A DNA stretch of 64,000 bases from Medicago truncatula. Taxonomy: Eukaryota > Streptophyta > Magnoliopsida > Fabales > Fabaceae. Positions 24,384-37,773 of the stretch are shown piece by piece. The notes beneath the pieces were generated by a model. That model saw only the letters and a list, made by a program, of their open reading frames with translations. It was not told where the DNA came from and did not search any database. Made by a program: the position numbers and the translations under genes. Where the stretch lies: positions 45,396,255-45,460,254 of the forward strand of contig NC_053048.1 of NCBI RefSeq assembly GCF_003473485.1, written 5' to 3'. The stretch's first letter is position 1, and each line of letters begins with the position of its first letter.

Positions 24384-27300
24384 ATGGCTGTATCAATCTC
24401 AAACATGCTCATAGCCTTTCCCAAATCCGAATCCACTTTCTTCTTCGGATCCAATTCCAACCACCTCAGATTCCAAACAACACAACCACTAACCCTAACA
24501 ACAAAAAAGCTCACCACAAAATGCACCACAACCCAATCCAACACCATCACACAACTCCAATCACAACCCACAAAACAATCATCAAAACTTACTGAACTAC
24601 CAATCGAAAAAGCATGGCGCAAAATCCACGGTGAAGATGATTGGGTTGGCCTTTTGGATCCAATGGACCCAATAATGCGATCTGAACTAATCCGTTATGG
24701 AGAGATGTCTCAAGCCTGTTATGATGCATTTGATTTTGATCCATATTCAAAATATTGTGGTAGTTGCAAACACCCACACCTTGAATTTTTCCCATCCTTA
24801 GATCTTCCACACATAGGGTATGACGTTACACGCTACCTCTACGCCACAGCAAATGTTAACGTCCCAGATTTCTTCAAGAAATCTCGATGGCCAGATAAAT
24901 ATTGGAGCGAACACGCGAATTGGATGGGATACATAGCCGTTTCAAACGATGAAACAACAAAACAAATAGGTGTGTGATTAACGTTTACAAATGTACTTAT
25001 GAGTAAATGTTACTCCCTCATGTATCAAATATAAGAAATAATTGGTCAAAGAAAGTTGATGTATTTAGTCCAAAATAACTAAATATATCAACTTCACTTG
25101 ATCAATTTTTGTGTATATTTGAGATCGGAAAAAATATTTTGCAAATGAACTTTTGATTAAAAAAATGAGTTTTCCTTGACGTTATTTATGTTTGGAACTA
25201 ACAGGTCGTAGAGACATCGTTATCGCTTGGCGAGGAACCGTTACTCATGTCGAATGGGTAGCCAATCTTCAAAATTTTCTTAAACCTATTTACCAAGACA
25301 TTCCTTGTCCAGACAACGATGTTCGAGTAGAAGCAGGTTTTCTTGATATGTACACCGATAGACAAACAAAAGACGGTTATTGTAAATATTCCTCAAGAGA
25401 ACAGGTTTTAGGGGAAGTGAGAAGGTTGTTAGCGAAATTTCCTAACGAAGAAGTAAGTATTACGTTAACCGGACATAGTTTAGGGAGTGCTATGGCAACA
25501 TTAAGTGCGTTTGATATAGCAGAAACAAGGTTAAATGTTAGGGAAAATGGTGAAAAAATTCATGTTTCGGTATTTTCATTTTCTGGACCTAGGGTTGGGA
25601 ACGTGAAATTTAAAGGGAGATTGGAGAAACATTTAGGGGTTAAGATTTTGAGGGTTCATAATAAGCATGATATGGTGCCAAAGTCACCAGGGTTTCTTAT
25701 TAATGAGAAGTCACCGGCGTGGTTATTAAAGTTTGCTGAAGATATTGATATTCCATGGTGTTATACTCATGTTGGAGTTGAATTAGAATTGGACCACAAG
25801 ATATCTCCATTTTTGAATCCTAATGCTGATGCTGCATGTGCTCATAACTTGGAAGCCCACTTGCACATACTCGATGGGTAAGTCTTTCTGTCATCAACTT
25901 AACTAGTCCAACTACGTGTTTAAATTTTGCTTGTGCATCTCTAGTTTCTTTGATTGAATTGATCGATGATAGGTAATAAACATTTTAAAAAATATAATTG
26001 TATATTTTAAATATTTAATTTATGTAAATCATCAAGAAAAATGAAAACAAATGCATATCCAATGGTGCGTTGATACATGATTAAATGAATATATGTTGTC
26101 ATAATATTTAACTAGCATGATAAATTTTGTCAACAAAAAAAAACTAGCATGATAAATCACGTGTTTTTAAATGATATTAAAATAGTCCCCGTGAACTTAG
26201 CTCAGTTGGTAAGAACAATGCATAATATATGTAAGGTTTGGGGTTCGAACCTCGGACATCACAAAAAAATGTATCAACGTATCATTTGATGATGTATAAA
26301 AAAATGATAATAAAATGATATTTGACTCGAAAATATTTTTAATAATTTATAACTAGATTCCGCTTGTTTTTTTGTATAAAAAAATAAAATCCCTCTTCAA
26401 TTTAAAAAATTATTATTATTGAGAATTTGTATTAACAATTGTATTTAAAGACTTAATTAAAAATTATCTAAAATGTTCATAAATTTTATCAAAATCAAAA
26501 ACTACTTATACAATTATTAATTGTTCAGAAGTTTCATAAAGTCAATTATATATATTTTTTAGTTTATTGACATATTCAAATCCCTAATAATTTAGAAATA
26601 AATATGACTAACATGTGCAACATGTACAATATTATACATGTTAAACTAACTAAAAATCGTAAATTTTTATTGAAAAACAACAATTATATATTAAAAATTT
26701 ATATATTTAATATAATTTTTCAAACGATATAAAAACCCTTTAAAAATATCCATCCAAAAAATAAAACATGTCTCAATACACTGCCTTCTCCTTCTTTTCT
26801 TTCTAACATATTTCAAAACAACATAGAACACCCAAATCAGACCCAGAAAATAGAAATTAAAGCTTTTAAAAATTATGGTGGGAAAGCTCTAACTCACGAC
26901 GAAGGTAGCTTACCATTCAACTAAACACACACATTTTTACCAACTGAGATAAATTCACGAGGATTAAATACACACTTTCATTATTAGGGGATAAATATCA
27001 GATTTAGAAAGAAAAAAAAACATTAAGGGAGGAGGTTAAGGGATAAGAACTTATCCCGGATGCCAAAATTGTTAAGTAAACATGATAGATATTCAGAAGT
27101 CCTAGCTCAACTCTGGCAATTGGCAAAAAAAAATTACTACCAAAAAACATTAAGGGAGGATTTAAAAAAAAAAAAACGCCGGATGTGAGTGTTTACTTAA
27201 CAATTATTTTTACCAAAAAATAAAATTAGTAGTATTACTACCTAATTTATTTTTACCAAAAAAATTACTACCTATATTTTAATCTGTATAGAAAGAGTTA

Positions 27301-28706
27301 AATAAATGAGTAGTATTACTTAACAAGTATTTTTATTTCCGCCAGTTCTTTAATAAACTGAAATTTAACACTGCGTGTACTAGGTAATATAAAAATTGAG
27401 TATTGTTGTTGACACATTTAGTTTGGTTGAGAAATACGAGTAAATTACTTAAATGCTTCTCGGTAGTTAACTGCCAAAATTTTAAAGAACCGGCTGCAGT
27501 TAACTGCCGAAGAATTTCAAACCTGAAATTAAATAAGGAAATACACCTAAATTTTTCTTAATTAAATTTAATTCTTTAATCCTTTTAAGGAATTAAACAT
27601 AATTATTGTTGCCATAAACGTGATCGAATATGTAATTCTAGGATTTCATATTTCTTCATTTATGGTAATAAAATTATATGAATGAAATCAACAACGTTAT
27701 AAAAAGAATCATGTAGTAAAAAGTTAAATTTAATTAAGGGAAAATTTAGGTGTATTTCCTTATTTAATTTTAGGTTTGAAATTTTTCGGCAGTTAACTGC
27801 CGAAGTTTTCCTCGGCAGTTAACTGCAGCTGGTTCTTTAAAATTTCGGCAGTTAACTGCCGAAGGATATTTGAGTAAATTACTCGTGTTTCTCGGCCAAA
27901 CCAAATGTCTGAACAACAATACTCACAAAAATTTATAGAGATTCAATTCAATTTTACTGCTATATTATGTTACAGAAAGAACATGGTAGATAATTCATCT
28001 ATTTAATATCAAACAAAATAGACTTAGACACATTCTCTATGGAGTGGATAATTCGGATGTCTTTGTGGAGTTGGTAATTCGAATCAACAAATGTTGTTGA
28101 AATATAATGATATAGAATTACTTGCAAGACTTATTTAATAAATTTTCATGAGGTGTCGAGTCGGAGAAATTAGATACTTATTAAATATTGGTATTGAAAA
28201 ATTATAAACTAGGTGAAGTATACATGAGAGATCCACTTAAAAAATTCAAATGAGTGTGCTCTATTACGGATACTCTTGTTTTTTAAAATATATTCTCATA
28301 TGCCTATCGATTTCATTGGTATGGGCAGACAATATAAAGATTTGTTTACATTGCCAACCAATCATAACTGTCAAGGACGGACAATACAAAGATTTGTTTA
28401 CGAAATATGGTTTATGATTGGTTGACGGTTTATCAAAATTAGTCTCAATTATATCATATAATTGAGTGTCATATCAAAATATTATATTGTTAGCTTTTAT
28501 TGAATGGCAAAATTTATATATATGGGTTTGTGTGTATAGCTTGGGTAATGAAATATTAATAAACTTTGATGATGAGCAGATACCATGGGAGCAACCGTGG
28601 ATATGAAGCAACCACTAATAGGGACATTGCTTTGGTGAATAAGGCTTGTGACTTTGTGAAAGATGAGCACTCTGTGCCACCAAATTGGAGGCAAATATTT
28701 GAATAG
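24384..28706 (+). CDS. Plastid phospholipase A1 (PLA1-Igamma type), copy B, C-terminally truncated
   Basis: Tandem duplicate of the gene at 17985. Exons: 24384-24969, 25205-25877 and 28580-28706; 461 aa against 503. Exons 1 and 2 have exactly the same lengths as in copy A (586 and 673 bp) and differ by few residues. GHSLG, HNKHDMVP and CAHNLEAHLH are all kept, so the catalytic triad is complete. In exon 3 a one-base insertion in the run GGCAAATATTTG (copy A: GGCAAGATTTG) changes the frame after residue 458 and stops three codons on, removing the conserved DGRW tail. The rest of the old exon remains readable downstream to about 28833. It may be an active shortened lipase or a young pseudogene; the sequence cannot decide. 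All splice sites and the TATA box remain intact. Confidence 0.88.
26185..26256 (+). mobile_element. SINE head in intron 2 of lipase copy B
   Basis: The best preserved of three copies: A box TTAGCTCAGTTGG and B box GGTTCGAACC, with TGCATAATATATG between them. The arrangement is that of a tRNA-derived Pol III promoter. Confidence 0.7.
27397..27925. mobile_element. Foldback element with long inverted arms
   Basis: The arms begin TGAGTATTGTTGTTGACACA on the left; the right end is the inverted GTCTGAACAACAATACTCA. Homology runs inwards for roughly 170 bp with some gaps, through GAGTAAATTACT, the GTTAACTGCC motifs and AAATAAGGAAATACACCTAAA. It is non-coding, lies in intron 2 of lipase copy B, and is absent from copy A. 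Confidence 0.82.
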
Positions 28707-30569
28707 GAATATGGTGAAGACTGAAGATGGACGTTGGGTGCTGGCTCAACGCCCACAACTTGCTGATACTCATCATGAAGACATTGAGCCTCATCTCTCC
28801 CAGATAGGACTCATCTCTTCATCTAATAAATAAAAGCTAGTTGATTAAATGAATGGATCCATGTGATAATGATATATATAGAGTGGTACCATACTGTAAT
28901 TTTTGGAGCATTTGAATCTTCTCTGAAGCTGAGTATGCTATACTACTATATGGTATTAGTTAAAAAAAAAATGTGCATTAAAGTGTTTACAAATGAAATT
29001 TCGGAAAGAAATCCTTTTTTATATGTTTGTTAGAATATAAGGATGAGTGGTGATGGAAAATAACAACCGATGATCAGTCTTTGTAATATTGTTGTGCCAT
29101 ATTCAATAACCGCTTGAAAAAGAAAAAAAAAAACAGTTCCCTAAATAAGTAGTTATTTAAATATATAATACTATACTTATCCAAGTTGTTCATCATGTCG
29201 TTCCTCGTTATGGTTTGCTTGTGTTCGAGTAGTATAGGAAACAAGAAATTAAAGAGTTTTTCAGGACAAAGTCATTTTGATACCTATAGTTGATGAGCAA
29301 CTGAAATTTATGTCTTGGAATTGACTTTGATTACGAAGTTCTGAGATCAGCTATTCAGACGCTCAATAGATATCAATTTATTGCTTTGTTTGGGGTATAG
29401 AGGGTAAATGGTAGGAGCAGAGTGCATTTTGTTATGATAAGAGACCTGGTTGCGAGGTCTGTGTATCGGCAAGACTGTGGTGGGATTGATGTTATAATGA
29501 TTTTGACATGTCTAGTCTATGTTTGGCTTGGTGCATATGGTCATGGTTCTGTGAAATTGTGGATAGTAGATCTTCTCTATGTTTGGCGCTGGAGTTGTGA
29601 GCATTGGATTTGGGTGGACTGCGTTGTTTAGCCTGCATAATTTTGCAGCTGGGAATTCTGCTCAAAAACTCTGGCCATTTGGCCGTAAGAGATAACAGGT
29701 TTTTGTCAATTCAGTGATTAGTAAAGATCTTTTGAAAGCCTTAAATTTCCACCATGTTTTTACTAAACTTACTATAAGCTCCTGTAACATTATGGTGAAT
29801 TTTGCTAAAAAAAAATGATGAATTCAGCCTCTTTTGCGACCTCTTCCCATCTTTAAGTAGTTGTTCAGCACCAAATTGTTTTCCCGCTCGATCATTAAGA
29901 GCGCCTTCAGCTTTTGTGGTCGACGCTTGGGGATTGTTTTCGCTACCAAATGAAAGTTGTCCCCATTTTCTTATGATCTAAAGACATAATAAGGCCCATG
30001 AAGTAGACTCTCACTTCTTATATAAATAAAGATGATAGTTTGCCTAATCAAAGGTATCTCTTATTTCACTGCTCATTTAACTATATTATGCAGCATAATT
30101 TATGCTTAGACTGACTTTGCATTCGGAGTAACTTTTGATGGTTCCTCCCATACGGTCCAACACTGCCACTGCAATAAAGCATATATAGACTGAATAATTG
30201 AAATCAGGTTGTTCGTAGCTAAATTGACACTAATTATGTTTTTTTTTTTTTTTTATAACTTGGATGTAATGATTTGTTTAATTTTGATCTTCCATGACCA
30301 TGAAGCCACCAATCTCATTCTTTACCATTTACCGAGAATAGTTAGATTTTCTCTACTTAAACTTTGATAGAAACAAAATTTTCAAGCTGAAAATGTATTC
30401 AAATTGATTTAATACATCATGTGAGTAATCCATAACAAAGAAAGAATTAGCTATTTGAAAGTACTAGAGAAGAGAAACCAGAATAAATAAATACACAAGT
30501 AGTAGTTTTTTAATACAACAAAAAAGGACTGAACTGTCCAATTTCTAAGGTGCATATCCTTTTGGGGTT
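28707..30569. other. Lipase copy B 3' flank and intergenic sequence
   Basis: To about 29447 this is the duplicated 3' flank shared with 20734-21217, plus an insert. From there to the psbW stop codon I see no gene. The short frames have no recognisable domains. Confidence 0.6.
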
Positions 30570-31072
<503 letters not shown>

Positions 31073-31268
31073 TTTCCTTGAATGTCGATTCAGGTTTCAG
31101 ACCAGACTCTTGCTTATTTCAGACAAATGGGCAAATATGTTGTAATATTAGTTATTAGAATTGGTGCATTGTCAACCTATGCACCACACAGCGTGGATAG
31201 AATGAAAAATGAAACCCGTTGTGACGTTGTTAGTTATCCATATTTGCATATACCCAATGGATTTTATC

Positions 31269-31274
31269 CACGTG
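31269..31274. promoter_or_regulatory. G-box CACGTG upstream of psbW
   Basis: CCACGTGTCA centred about 200 bp upstream of the psbW ATG (minus strand). G-boxes are common in promoters of light-regulated photosynthesis genes; the function here is inferred. Confidence 0.5.
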
Positions 31275-31470
31275 TCACATACTATGTGTGGTGCCTAATA
31301 ATACATCACTTGCACTACCTTTGGCTCCCTATCACTCCTCCTCCAACCATATAACTAGAAAAGACAGTAAACAGTAAATTCCTGAACACTGAGTATCATT
31401 CTCCACAAATGAGATATTTCGTAATGATCCAATTTGACTGAAAAAGTAATTGGTTTGAAGTTTTGTTAGT

Positions 31471-31620
31471 AACTGTGGCGGCATAATCTGTAATAGAGCA
31501 TGGGAATGCAAAATCTGTCCTCCAAAGTAAAACATAACTTCCACGTCAAGTCCATGCAAAATTGGCGTAAACTAATGGCAAACTGTGGTGGCATAATCTG
31601 TAATAGAGCATGGGAATGCA
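31471..31620. repeat. 40-bp direct repeat, period 110
   Basis: Bases 31471-31510 and 31581-31620 are identical except for one substitution (core GCATAATCTGTAATAGAGCA). They lie in the interval that holds the psbW promoter and the GAUT 3' flank. Open frames through it are not supported as genes. Confidence 0.85.
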
Positions 31621-31877
31621 TTATTTACACAACAATGAATGTCATCTCCAAACATCTAAAATGTCTATTGCAAGTCTTATTTCATCTTTTGTGCCACTAA
31701 TACAAATAGCTAATTTTCTAAAAGAATATGTGTGTGAAAATTCTGCGACCTATGAAGGGCTTTACAACAAGAATTGCCAAGAACAAGAAAGAATCGACTA
31801 AAGCATATGCAGGCAATCAATGTGCCAACAAACTAGTCAAACAGGACCAGCCAGGTAGAGTAACTTTAGACATTGAG

Positions 31878-34800
31878 CTACGCCTGGATATTGCAACGTC
31901 GCAAAAGAGGGTGGTCGAACTTCATAAATTTTGACCAATAACTCTTGTATCTTCCCAGCCCAATATCCATCCACGGCTTCCTGATTCCATCGTAGTGTAT
32001 AACGGCAGCCTGCTCAATCTTATTTGTATCGATGCCCGAATCATAACCAAGGCCAAGAATGTGCCACCGTCTGTCCAAAATCATAATCTTGTTATAGAAG
32101 GTGAGCCAGCCTAATGGCAGACTGCCAGTGTTAAACAATGGCATATTGGAACCCTGCAATTAATTACCCAGGGAAATTCACATTAGATTAGCATTGCATC
32201 AGAACTTCATAAAATATGCATTTCTGCTCTATCTTATGCAATTTAAATAGTAACTTCGACACATTCCCCAGTAGAATCAAAATTAGAGATGCCAAAACAT
32301 AGCTTTGGATAACAAATCTAAGTGGCTGTTTGGTTTTAGATTTTTTTTCCTTTCTATTTTCCTTTCTTATTTCTTACTTTTAATTACAGAGAGCCAACTT
32401 TAAATTTTATTCTTTAACAAGAAACAGTGAAAGCATTAAAAAAAAAGGTTGTTTAAAGTCTAAATTACTTAACCAATGCTAGGACCCACCCAAATATTTT
32501 GGGGACAGGTATAAACTAGTTAAACCAAACATAGAGAAAAGAACCAAAAGCATATCATAATTTTTTATTTAAGCATACCCTTTGCAAATATTTGTGATAT
32601 ACACCAGTTAAATTATGTTGCCTCCATTGCTGCAAATCAAACAAGTTCATCCCAAATGCCCATGTGCAAGCATTGACATCAAACCTCTTTACAATGTATG
32701 GATCTGAGAAGTTTATGAACATATCCATCCTGCGAAATGATGTTTCACCTTCCTGACAAGTCCCAACTCCTGCAATTACTTTTCTATTCATGTTAATATT
32801 CCATAGTGTGCTAAGATCTTGTTGCACCACCACATCATGATCAAAAAGCAAAATCTTATTTAGAGTGGGGAAGATATTTGGCAGGTAGAAACGGAGGTAG
32901 TTCAATTCAGAAGTATATCTTGGATCACTGGAATTTTGTTTCTTGAATGTATTGTACTTGGACAACCATTCAAAATTGTCTATGTTTTGTACGTGGACGG
33001 TGGCTTTTCCAGAAGGGTTTAATAAGAACCACATTGAGATTGCAGGAAAGTTGAGTGAATTTGTCACTATATGAAAAACAAGTTTTTCCTGTTCCTGCAA
33101 TTTAAAAGTCATTGTCAAGCTTTCTTGCCACTATATATACAGACTTAATACTTCTAAGTAGATCTAATATAGCTTTCCAATCTTGTGTCTCTTGTATTTG
33201 CTAAAATTTAGACACTTTTATGAATATAGTGTAAAAATAGTTATAAGATAGTTCTTCAAGAGCAGTAGAGAAATTGAGAAAGTGCTAAATGTCAAAAGAA
33301 AGGAGGTACCTCAAAGATTATTTCGTATGGTCTTGAATATAGGGAAAAAAATACTCATATTTGGTGGTCTCAAATATAAGCACATTTAATTAAACTCACT
33401 ATAATAAATGATGCCATTCTAAAATACCCTAAATTAGTACAAATTTTATTTTCCAACGACTCTTATTCTCGTGGAACAAGTTCCTATGAATGACACTTTT
33501 GAGAATGCACTTTTTTTATGAGATCAAGAAGATTAAATGCATTTAACTAAATTTTTAATAAGTCTGAGGTTAAGTGCTTTTGCTTGTAATCAAAATCAGA
33601 GGGAATATGTTTTATTAGAGATGCTCAGACATTCCATTATGAAAGATGTTTATATTTTCTTGTACTTTTACATGTTTGATTGCAGGATGGAGGGAAAATG
33701 TTTTATTTGAGATGCTCAGATATTTCATTATGGAAGATGATTGTACAATTTTTTTGTGCTCTTACTGGTTTGATTGCTTGATTGTGCAAGTAAGATTTTT
33801 TTTGCACTCTACAGCAGCTAAGACTGAAAAATCTAAGATAATTCTTCTATCGAAGCTTTAGAGAAGTAAACTTAAAATTGCACTCAAAATAGATAAAAAT
33901 GGAATGCCAACTAAAATATATCCATGGTCAATGAAGGATAAAAAGGAGATCAAGTTGAATTGTTCATTCTCAGTTCTCACCATCTCGTCCTATAATCACC
34001 CACTTCAATCCTAAAGAATAACCATGAAGAAACTACTAAGGGACTTGAGAGCCATCACTCGTCCAAAGCAAACCACTAGGGCACAAACTTGAAAATAACT
34101 TGATAGCTAAATTAACTAACATTGAATTTGCTAGGATCGTCTCCTTTTTCGCGAAACAACTGAATCAAAAGAAAGAAACAAAATTGAAATAATTTTCAAA
34201 AAAGGCATCAACATTTACCTTGGCATTAGACACAGTGGAGTTAACGACCACTCCACATGCCAGAACATTGTCAGAGAAGACGGCATAATGATAAAGTTCC
34301 GTATCATGAATCTTATTTTCATTTGGCAGCTTTCTCTCCTCAAGGCTCAGGGCAAAGTAATCAGCAGTTAGCTGCATAGAAAGACAGTGAAGACCTTTTG
34401 GTGTGGTCCTTGCAGCAAGATGAGCAAGATGTGTTACTTCATGTTGCTGAGAACGAACTTGTTCTTCAGCATTATGATTCATCGCACGGAGCTTAGCAGC
34501 CATAGCAGTGCAGTCTGGGTACGCACGGTTGGCTTTAGACAGTGAAGCCTCCATGTGTCTCATTTTCTGCAAAGCACTGTGAACTTCACTTGTTTTCAGA
34601 TTGAAAATACACCCATATTCTTTTAACATCTTATGTTACAAAAATTCAACAAGAATATTCTCTCCATCATTAATTTTGTACTGAAAGACCACACTATATT
34701 TTCACAGATTGGAATTTGAACTTTTGAGAAAAAGTTCAATTTTTATCGCTCCAATTCTAATTTCTTATACTGAACTGAAATTTGTACATTGTTTGCTTTA

Positions 34801-37773
34801 ATCAGCACAGGGGATATGAAAAGACCAAAGCATCAGTAAAGTTTTCTCTACAGACTTGTACATCGTATATAATAAATACAAGTAATCATTGTTGAACAAA
34901 ATGCAAGTCGAAAAATTACTGAGAATACTTTACCTCCTTGAAAGATCTGAATCTTTGGTAGCTTCTCCAACTGCACGCTCCATCTCTCTAATTCTCAGCT
35001 TCAACTCCTTCACCAAGTGTGAGTTGCTGTTTGGTGGAGCAAAGCCCAAGTATGCTCTGGCTCTAATAATTTGATCCTTAATCTCCATAACAGTCTGATT
35101 TGTCACTCTGCGAGACTGATGACGTGAAATCTGATGGTGTCGGTTTACTGCCAAACCAGATTGCTTTTCTTTCAGTTTAATATTCTCATCTGTCTTTCTT
35201 TGAGAGCGAGTTTGTATAATCTGATTGTCCGTAACTGTTATATTAAATTTCTTCTGAAAATAAAAGCAATTCCGAAAAGTTGATATTAGATTACACGAAT
35301 AAGTTTCTCCACAATCTATTTTGTAATTTTAAATTGAACATGCACACACACACATATAAAGTTCGGCTACTAGAATCAATATTATTTCTTTGTATATATA
35401 ATTTGTTTTCCTGCCAACTAAATATCTATGAGCCTGGTTAAAAGCATGGAGATGCAAAGCAAATACAACCTCTTGTTCCATATATACTATTTCTTTCAAT
35501 ATATAATTCGTTTTCCTGCCAACTAAAGATCTATGAGTCTAGTTAAAAGTATGGAGATGCAAAACAAATACAACTTGTCCCATATATAAGAAAAGATGAG
35601 TTTTTTTGGATCTAATTATAAGAAAAGCCTCAAATTTTAACATGTATTAATTTCTGAAATTACTTTGATATCTTTTCTTTGTTTACTAGGAATACAATTA
35701 TTCTCCATGTGAGTGTGAAAACGTTTTATGTCAGGATTATATTTAGAGTGAACTTTCAAAATTGAAACATAAGTCAAGCTCCTTGGCCTAGATGATTTTT
35801 GCTTTTTTCTTATAAATAGGACTAGAGGGAGTAATAAATAGCATGTGCTTATGAATGGAATACATAAATAACATGTGTGATAAACACATGTCATTTATAA
35901 ATATTTCCTCAATCTGTTTTAAATTACTCCAATAGCAGATCAGCTCACATCTGGACATAGATATAAATGCCACCAAGTAAACCAATAAGACATTTTTATA
36001 GTCCAACAAAATTAGGTTTGCTTCAATTATAGAAACTAATCCCTTTAGAAACTGATCAAAAAATTCCAATACTCAGCCTAAATCATAAATTTCATGCTAC
36101 TCCATAAAAAACCTCATGAATTACTGATTTGCCAAAGTCCTTCAAAGTCTAACTAAACCTTCCCAATTAGCTAACCATTAGGCACAGATAAAACCAACCA
36201 CTAGGGACAAACTCAGATTTGACAGTGTTGAAGCAAAATAGAGAACAATCAAAGGAATCAATCTCAAGTTGATTGCCCAACAAAATCTCAGAATGAAACC
36301 AACATGAGATTATGCTTTTTGATAACTTTAAATACAAAGTATAAGATCAGCAAGTAATAAAACATTCCTGTCTATTGTGAAACATGTTACAGAGCAGTTA
36401 AGTAAACCTGAATTGTCATATTAAAATTTGCACAAAGAAACCAGATGATAAGTGCAATCTATAAGAGGTCGAGCAAAATAGTCCAAGTTTATGACCCAAC
36501 TTCTTATCATGAATAACATTTGCATTAGGCCAGAAAAATTGATGTCCGACAAATAAAAACCTCAGGCAACTGCTCTTAGATCATACGAGTTTTTTTTATG
36601 TAAATGTTAACTGTCATTAGATGCACCCATAGCATTTTTCATATAAAATTTATAGTAACCTCAGAAATTTGCAATCAAACTTTAAAGAAATGAAGTGATA
36701 TTGACAGACAAGAAGATTATATCTTAGCGAGCGCTGCAACTTTCTTTAGGGACCAGCTTCATGCTAAATTTTAACTTTTAAAACAGGAAAATAGCAATCA
36801 TCCAGCCTCATGTTTTCAAGGGGAAAAAATTCAAAAGAATTAATCCAAACCTGATCTCTATCCGTGGAGGACAAGCCTTTATGCCAAGCTTCCTGGTCTT
36901 GTGTATCATCCTTGGAGGCCAATATTTTCTGCTGAGGTTCCAGGTCTTGTGTTTCATCTGTGGAGGACAATCCTTTCTGTTGAGCTTCATCATGGTCGAA
37001 TTCTGAAACTTGATAACAATTAAAAAAAATTCAGAAAGTAACATCATTGTTAAGTATTTCAATGGCATTAAGTGGACCAAAAAAATTAAGAAATTCAGCG
37101 AGGGATACAAACCATTTTTTTCCAACAAATTATTTCTGGTCCCCTCAATTTTAGACTCCTCAGAATCATTACTGTTTTCTGAACCGTCACTTAACGTTGT
37201 GCCAACATCATTTTCTTTATAAACAACTTGCTTTGGCTCTTCTAATTCTTCCGAGTCTTCCTGAATTGCAAAAATAGACCCAAATCACAAGCAAAAGTTA
37301 GATATATTTATTTTCCAATTAAGTGAAATAAGATTTAATTTTTTATCCATTGCATTACCTGTTCTATAGAATTTAACTTTAAAGGATCTGTTCTGTATTT
37401 CTGCAACAAACAAATAATAACAAAGAATTCAATTTCAGAAGCAGAGCAAGTTCATTTGACAAATGAGGAGTAACATCAGAAAATAAAAAATGTTCCAGTA
37501 AATGAATTTAGTTCCTAAACTATGAAATGAAGAATCTTACAACACCCGATAAATCATCAAGAAACTCTCTTCGACCTGAAATAGAAAATAAATAAATAAA
37601 TAAATGAAAGAAAATGAAATAGAAGAAATAGAGAAGTAAGAATTAGAGGTAGGTACCATACCATCGCGAGTGAGAACTTGAAGGCGGCGAGAAACGAAAA
37701 CAATAGGAGTGACGACGGAGAGAGAAAGGAGACAGAGGATCAAAGTCCTCTGCCACCGTTGAGATTGCTTCAT
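31878..37773 (-). CDS. Galacturonosyltransferase, GAUT6-like (GT8 family)
   Basis: Golgi type II membrane enzyme of the GAUT family, which builds pectin or related glycans from UDP-galacturonate; activity of the GAUT5/6 branch is less established. Nine exons: 37773-37662, 37575-37541, 37400-37359, 37260-37113, 37008-36851, 35253-34934, 34576-34219, 33094-32579, 32153-31878; 1965 bp, 654 aa, all phases agree. Residues about 9-28 are the single membrane anchor after MKQSQRWQR. A long acidic, Ser-rich stem follows. The conserved GAUT region starts at VTNQTVMEIKDQIIRARAYL. The GT8 metal site reads D476-H-D478 (LLFDHDVVVQ), as I recall for AtGAUT6. Later motifs are ACTWAFGMNLFDL, GSLPLGWLTFY, WHILGLGYDSG, AAVIHYDG and KPW. 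AtGAUT6 is about 589 aa, so the stem is longer here. Start choice: the ATG at 37773 matches AtGAUT6; the in-frame GTG upstream is not a start. Confidence 0.95.

Larger units (their letters stand above)
23305..29447. repeat. Segmental duplication, copy B
   Basis: Partner of 15197-21217. The spacing between start codons is 6399 bp. Copy B is expanded in intron 2 (2702 bp against 1053 bp), partly by the foldback element at 27397-27925 and a SINE at 26185. Confidence 0.8.

Noticed and set aside
27440-27870. Regularly recurring palindromes suggesting a CRISPR-like array
   Set aside because: Plant nuclear context, spacing is irregular, and the repeats are parts of two inverted arms of one element.
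33283-33870. Possible exons within GAUT intron 7
   Set aside because: The flanking exons join in phase with the family alignment and leave no gap; the open frame at 33646-33861 is on the wrong strand.
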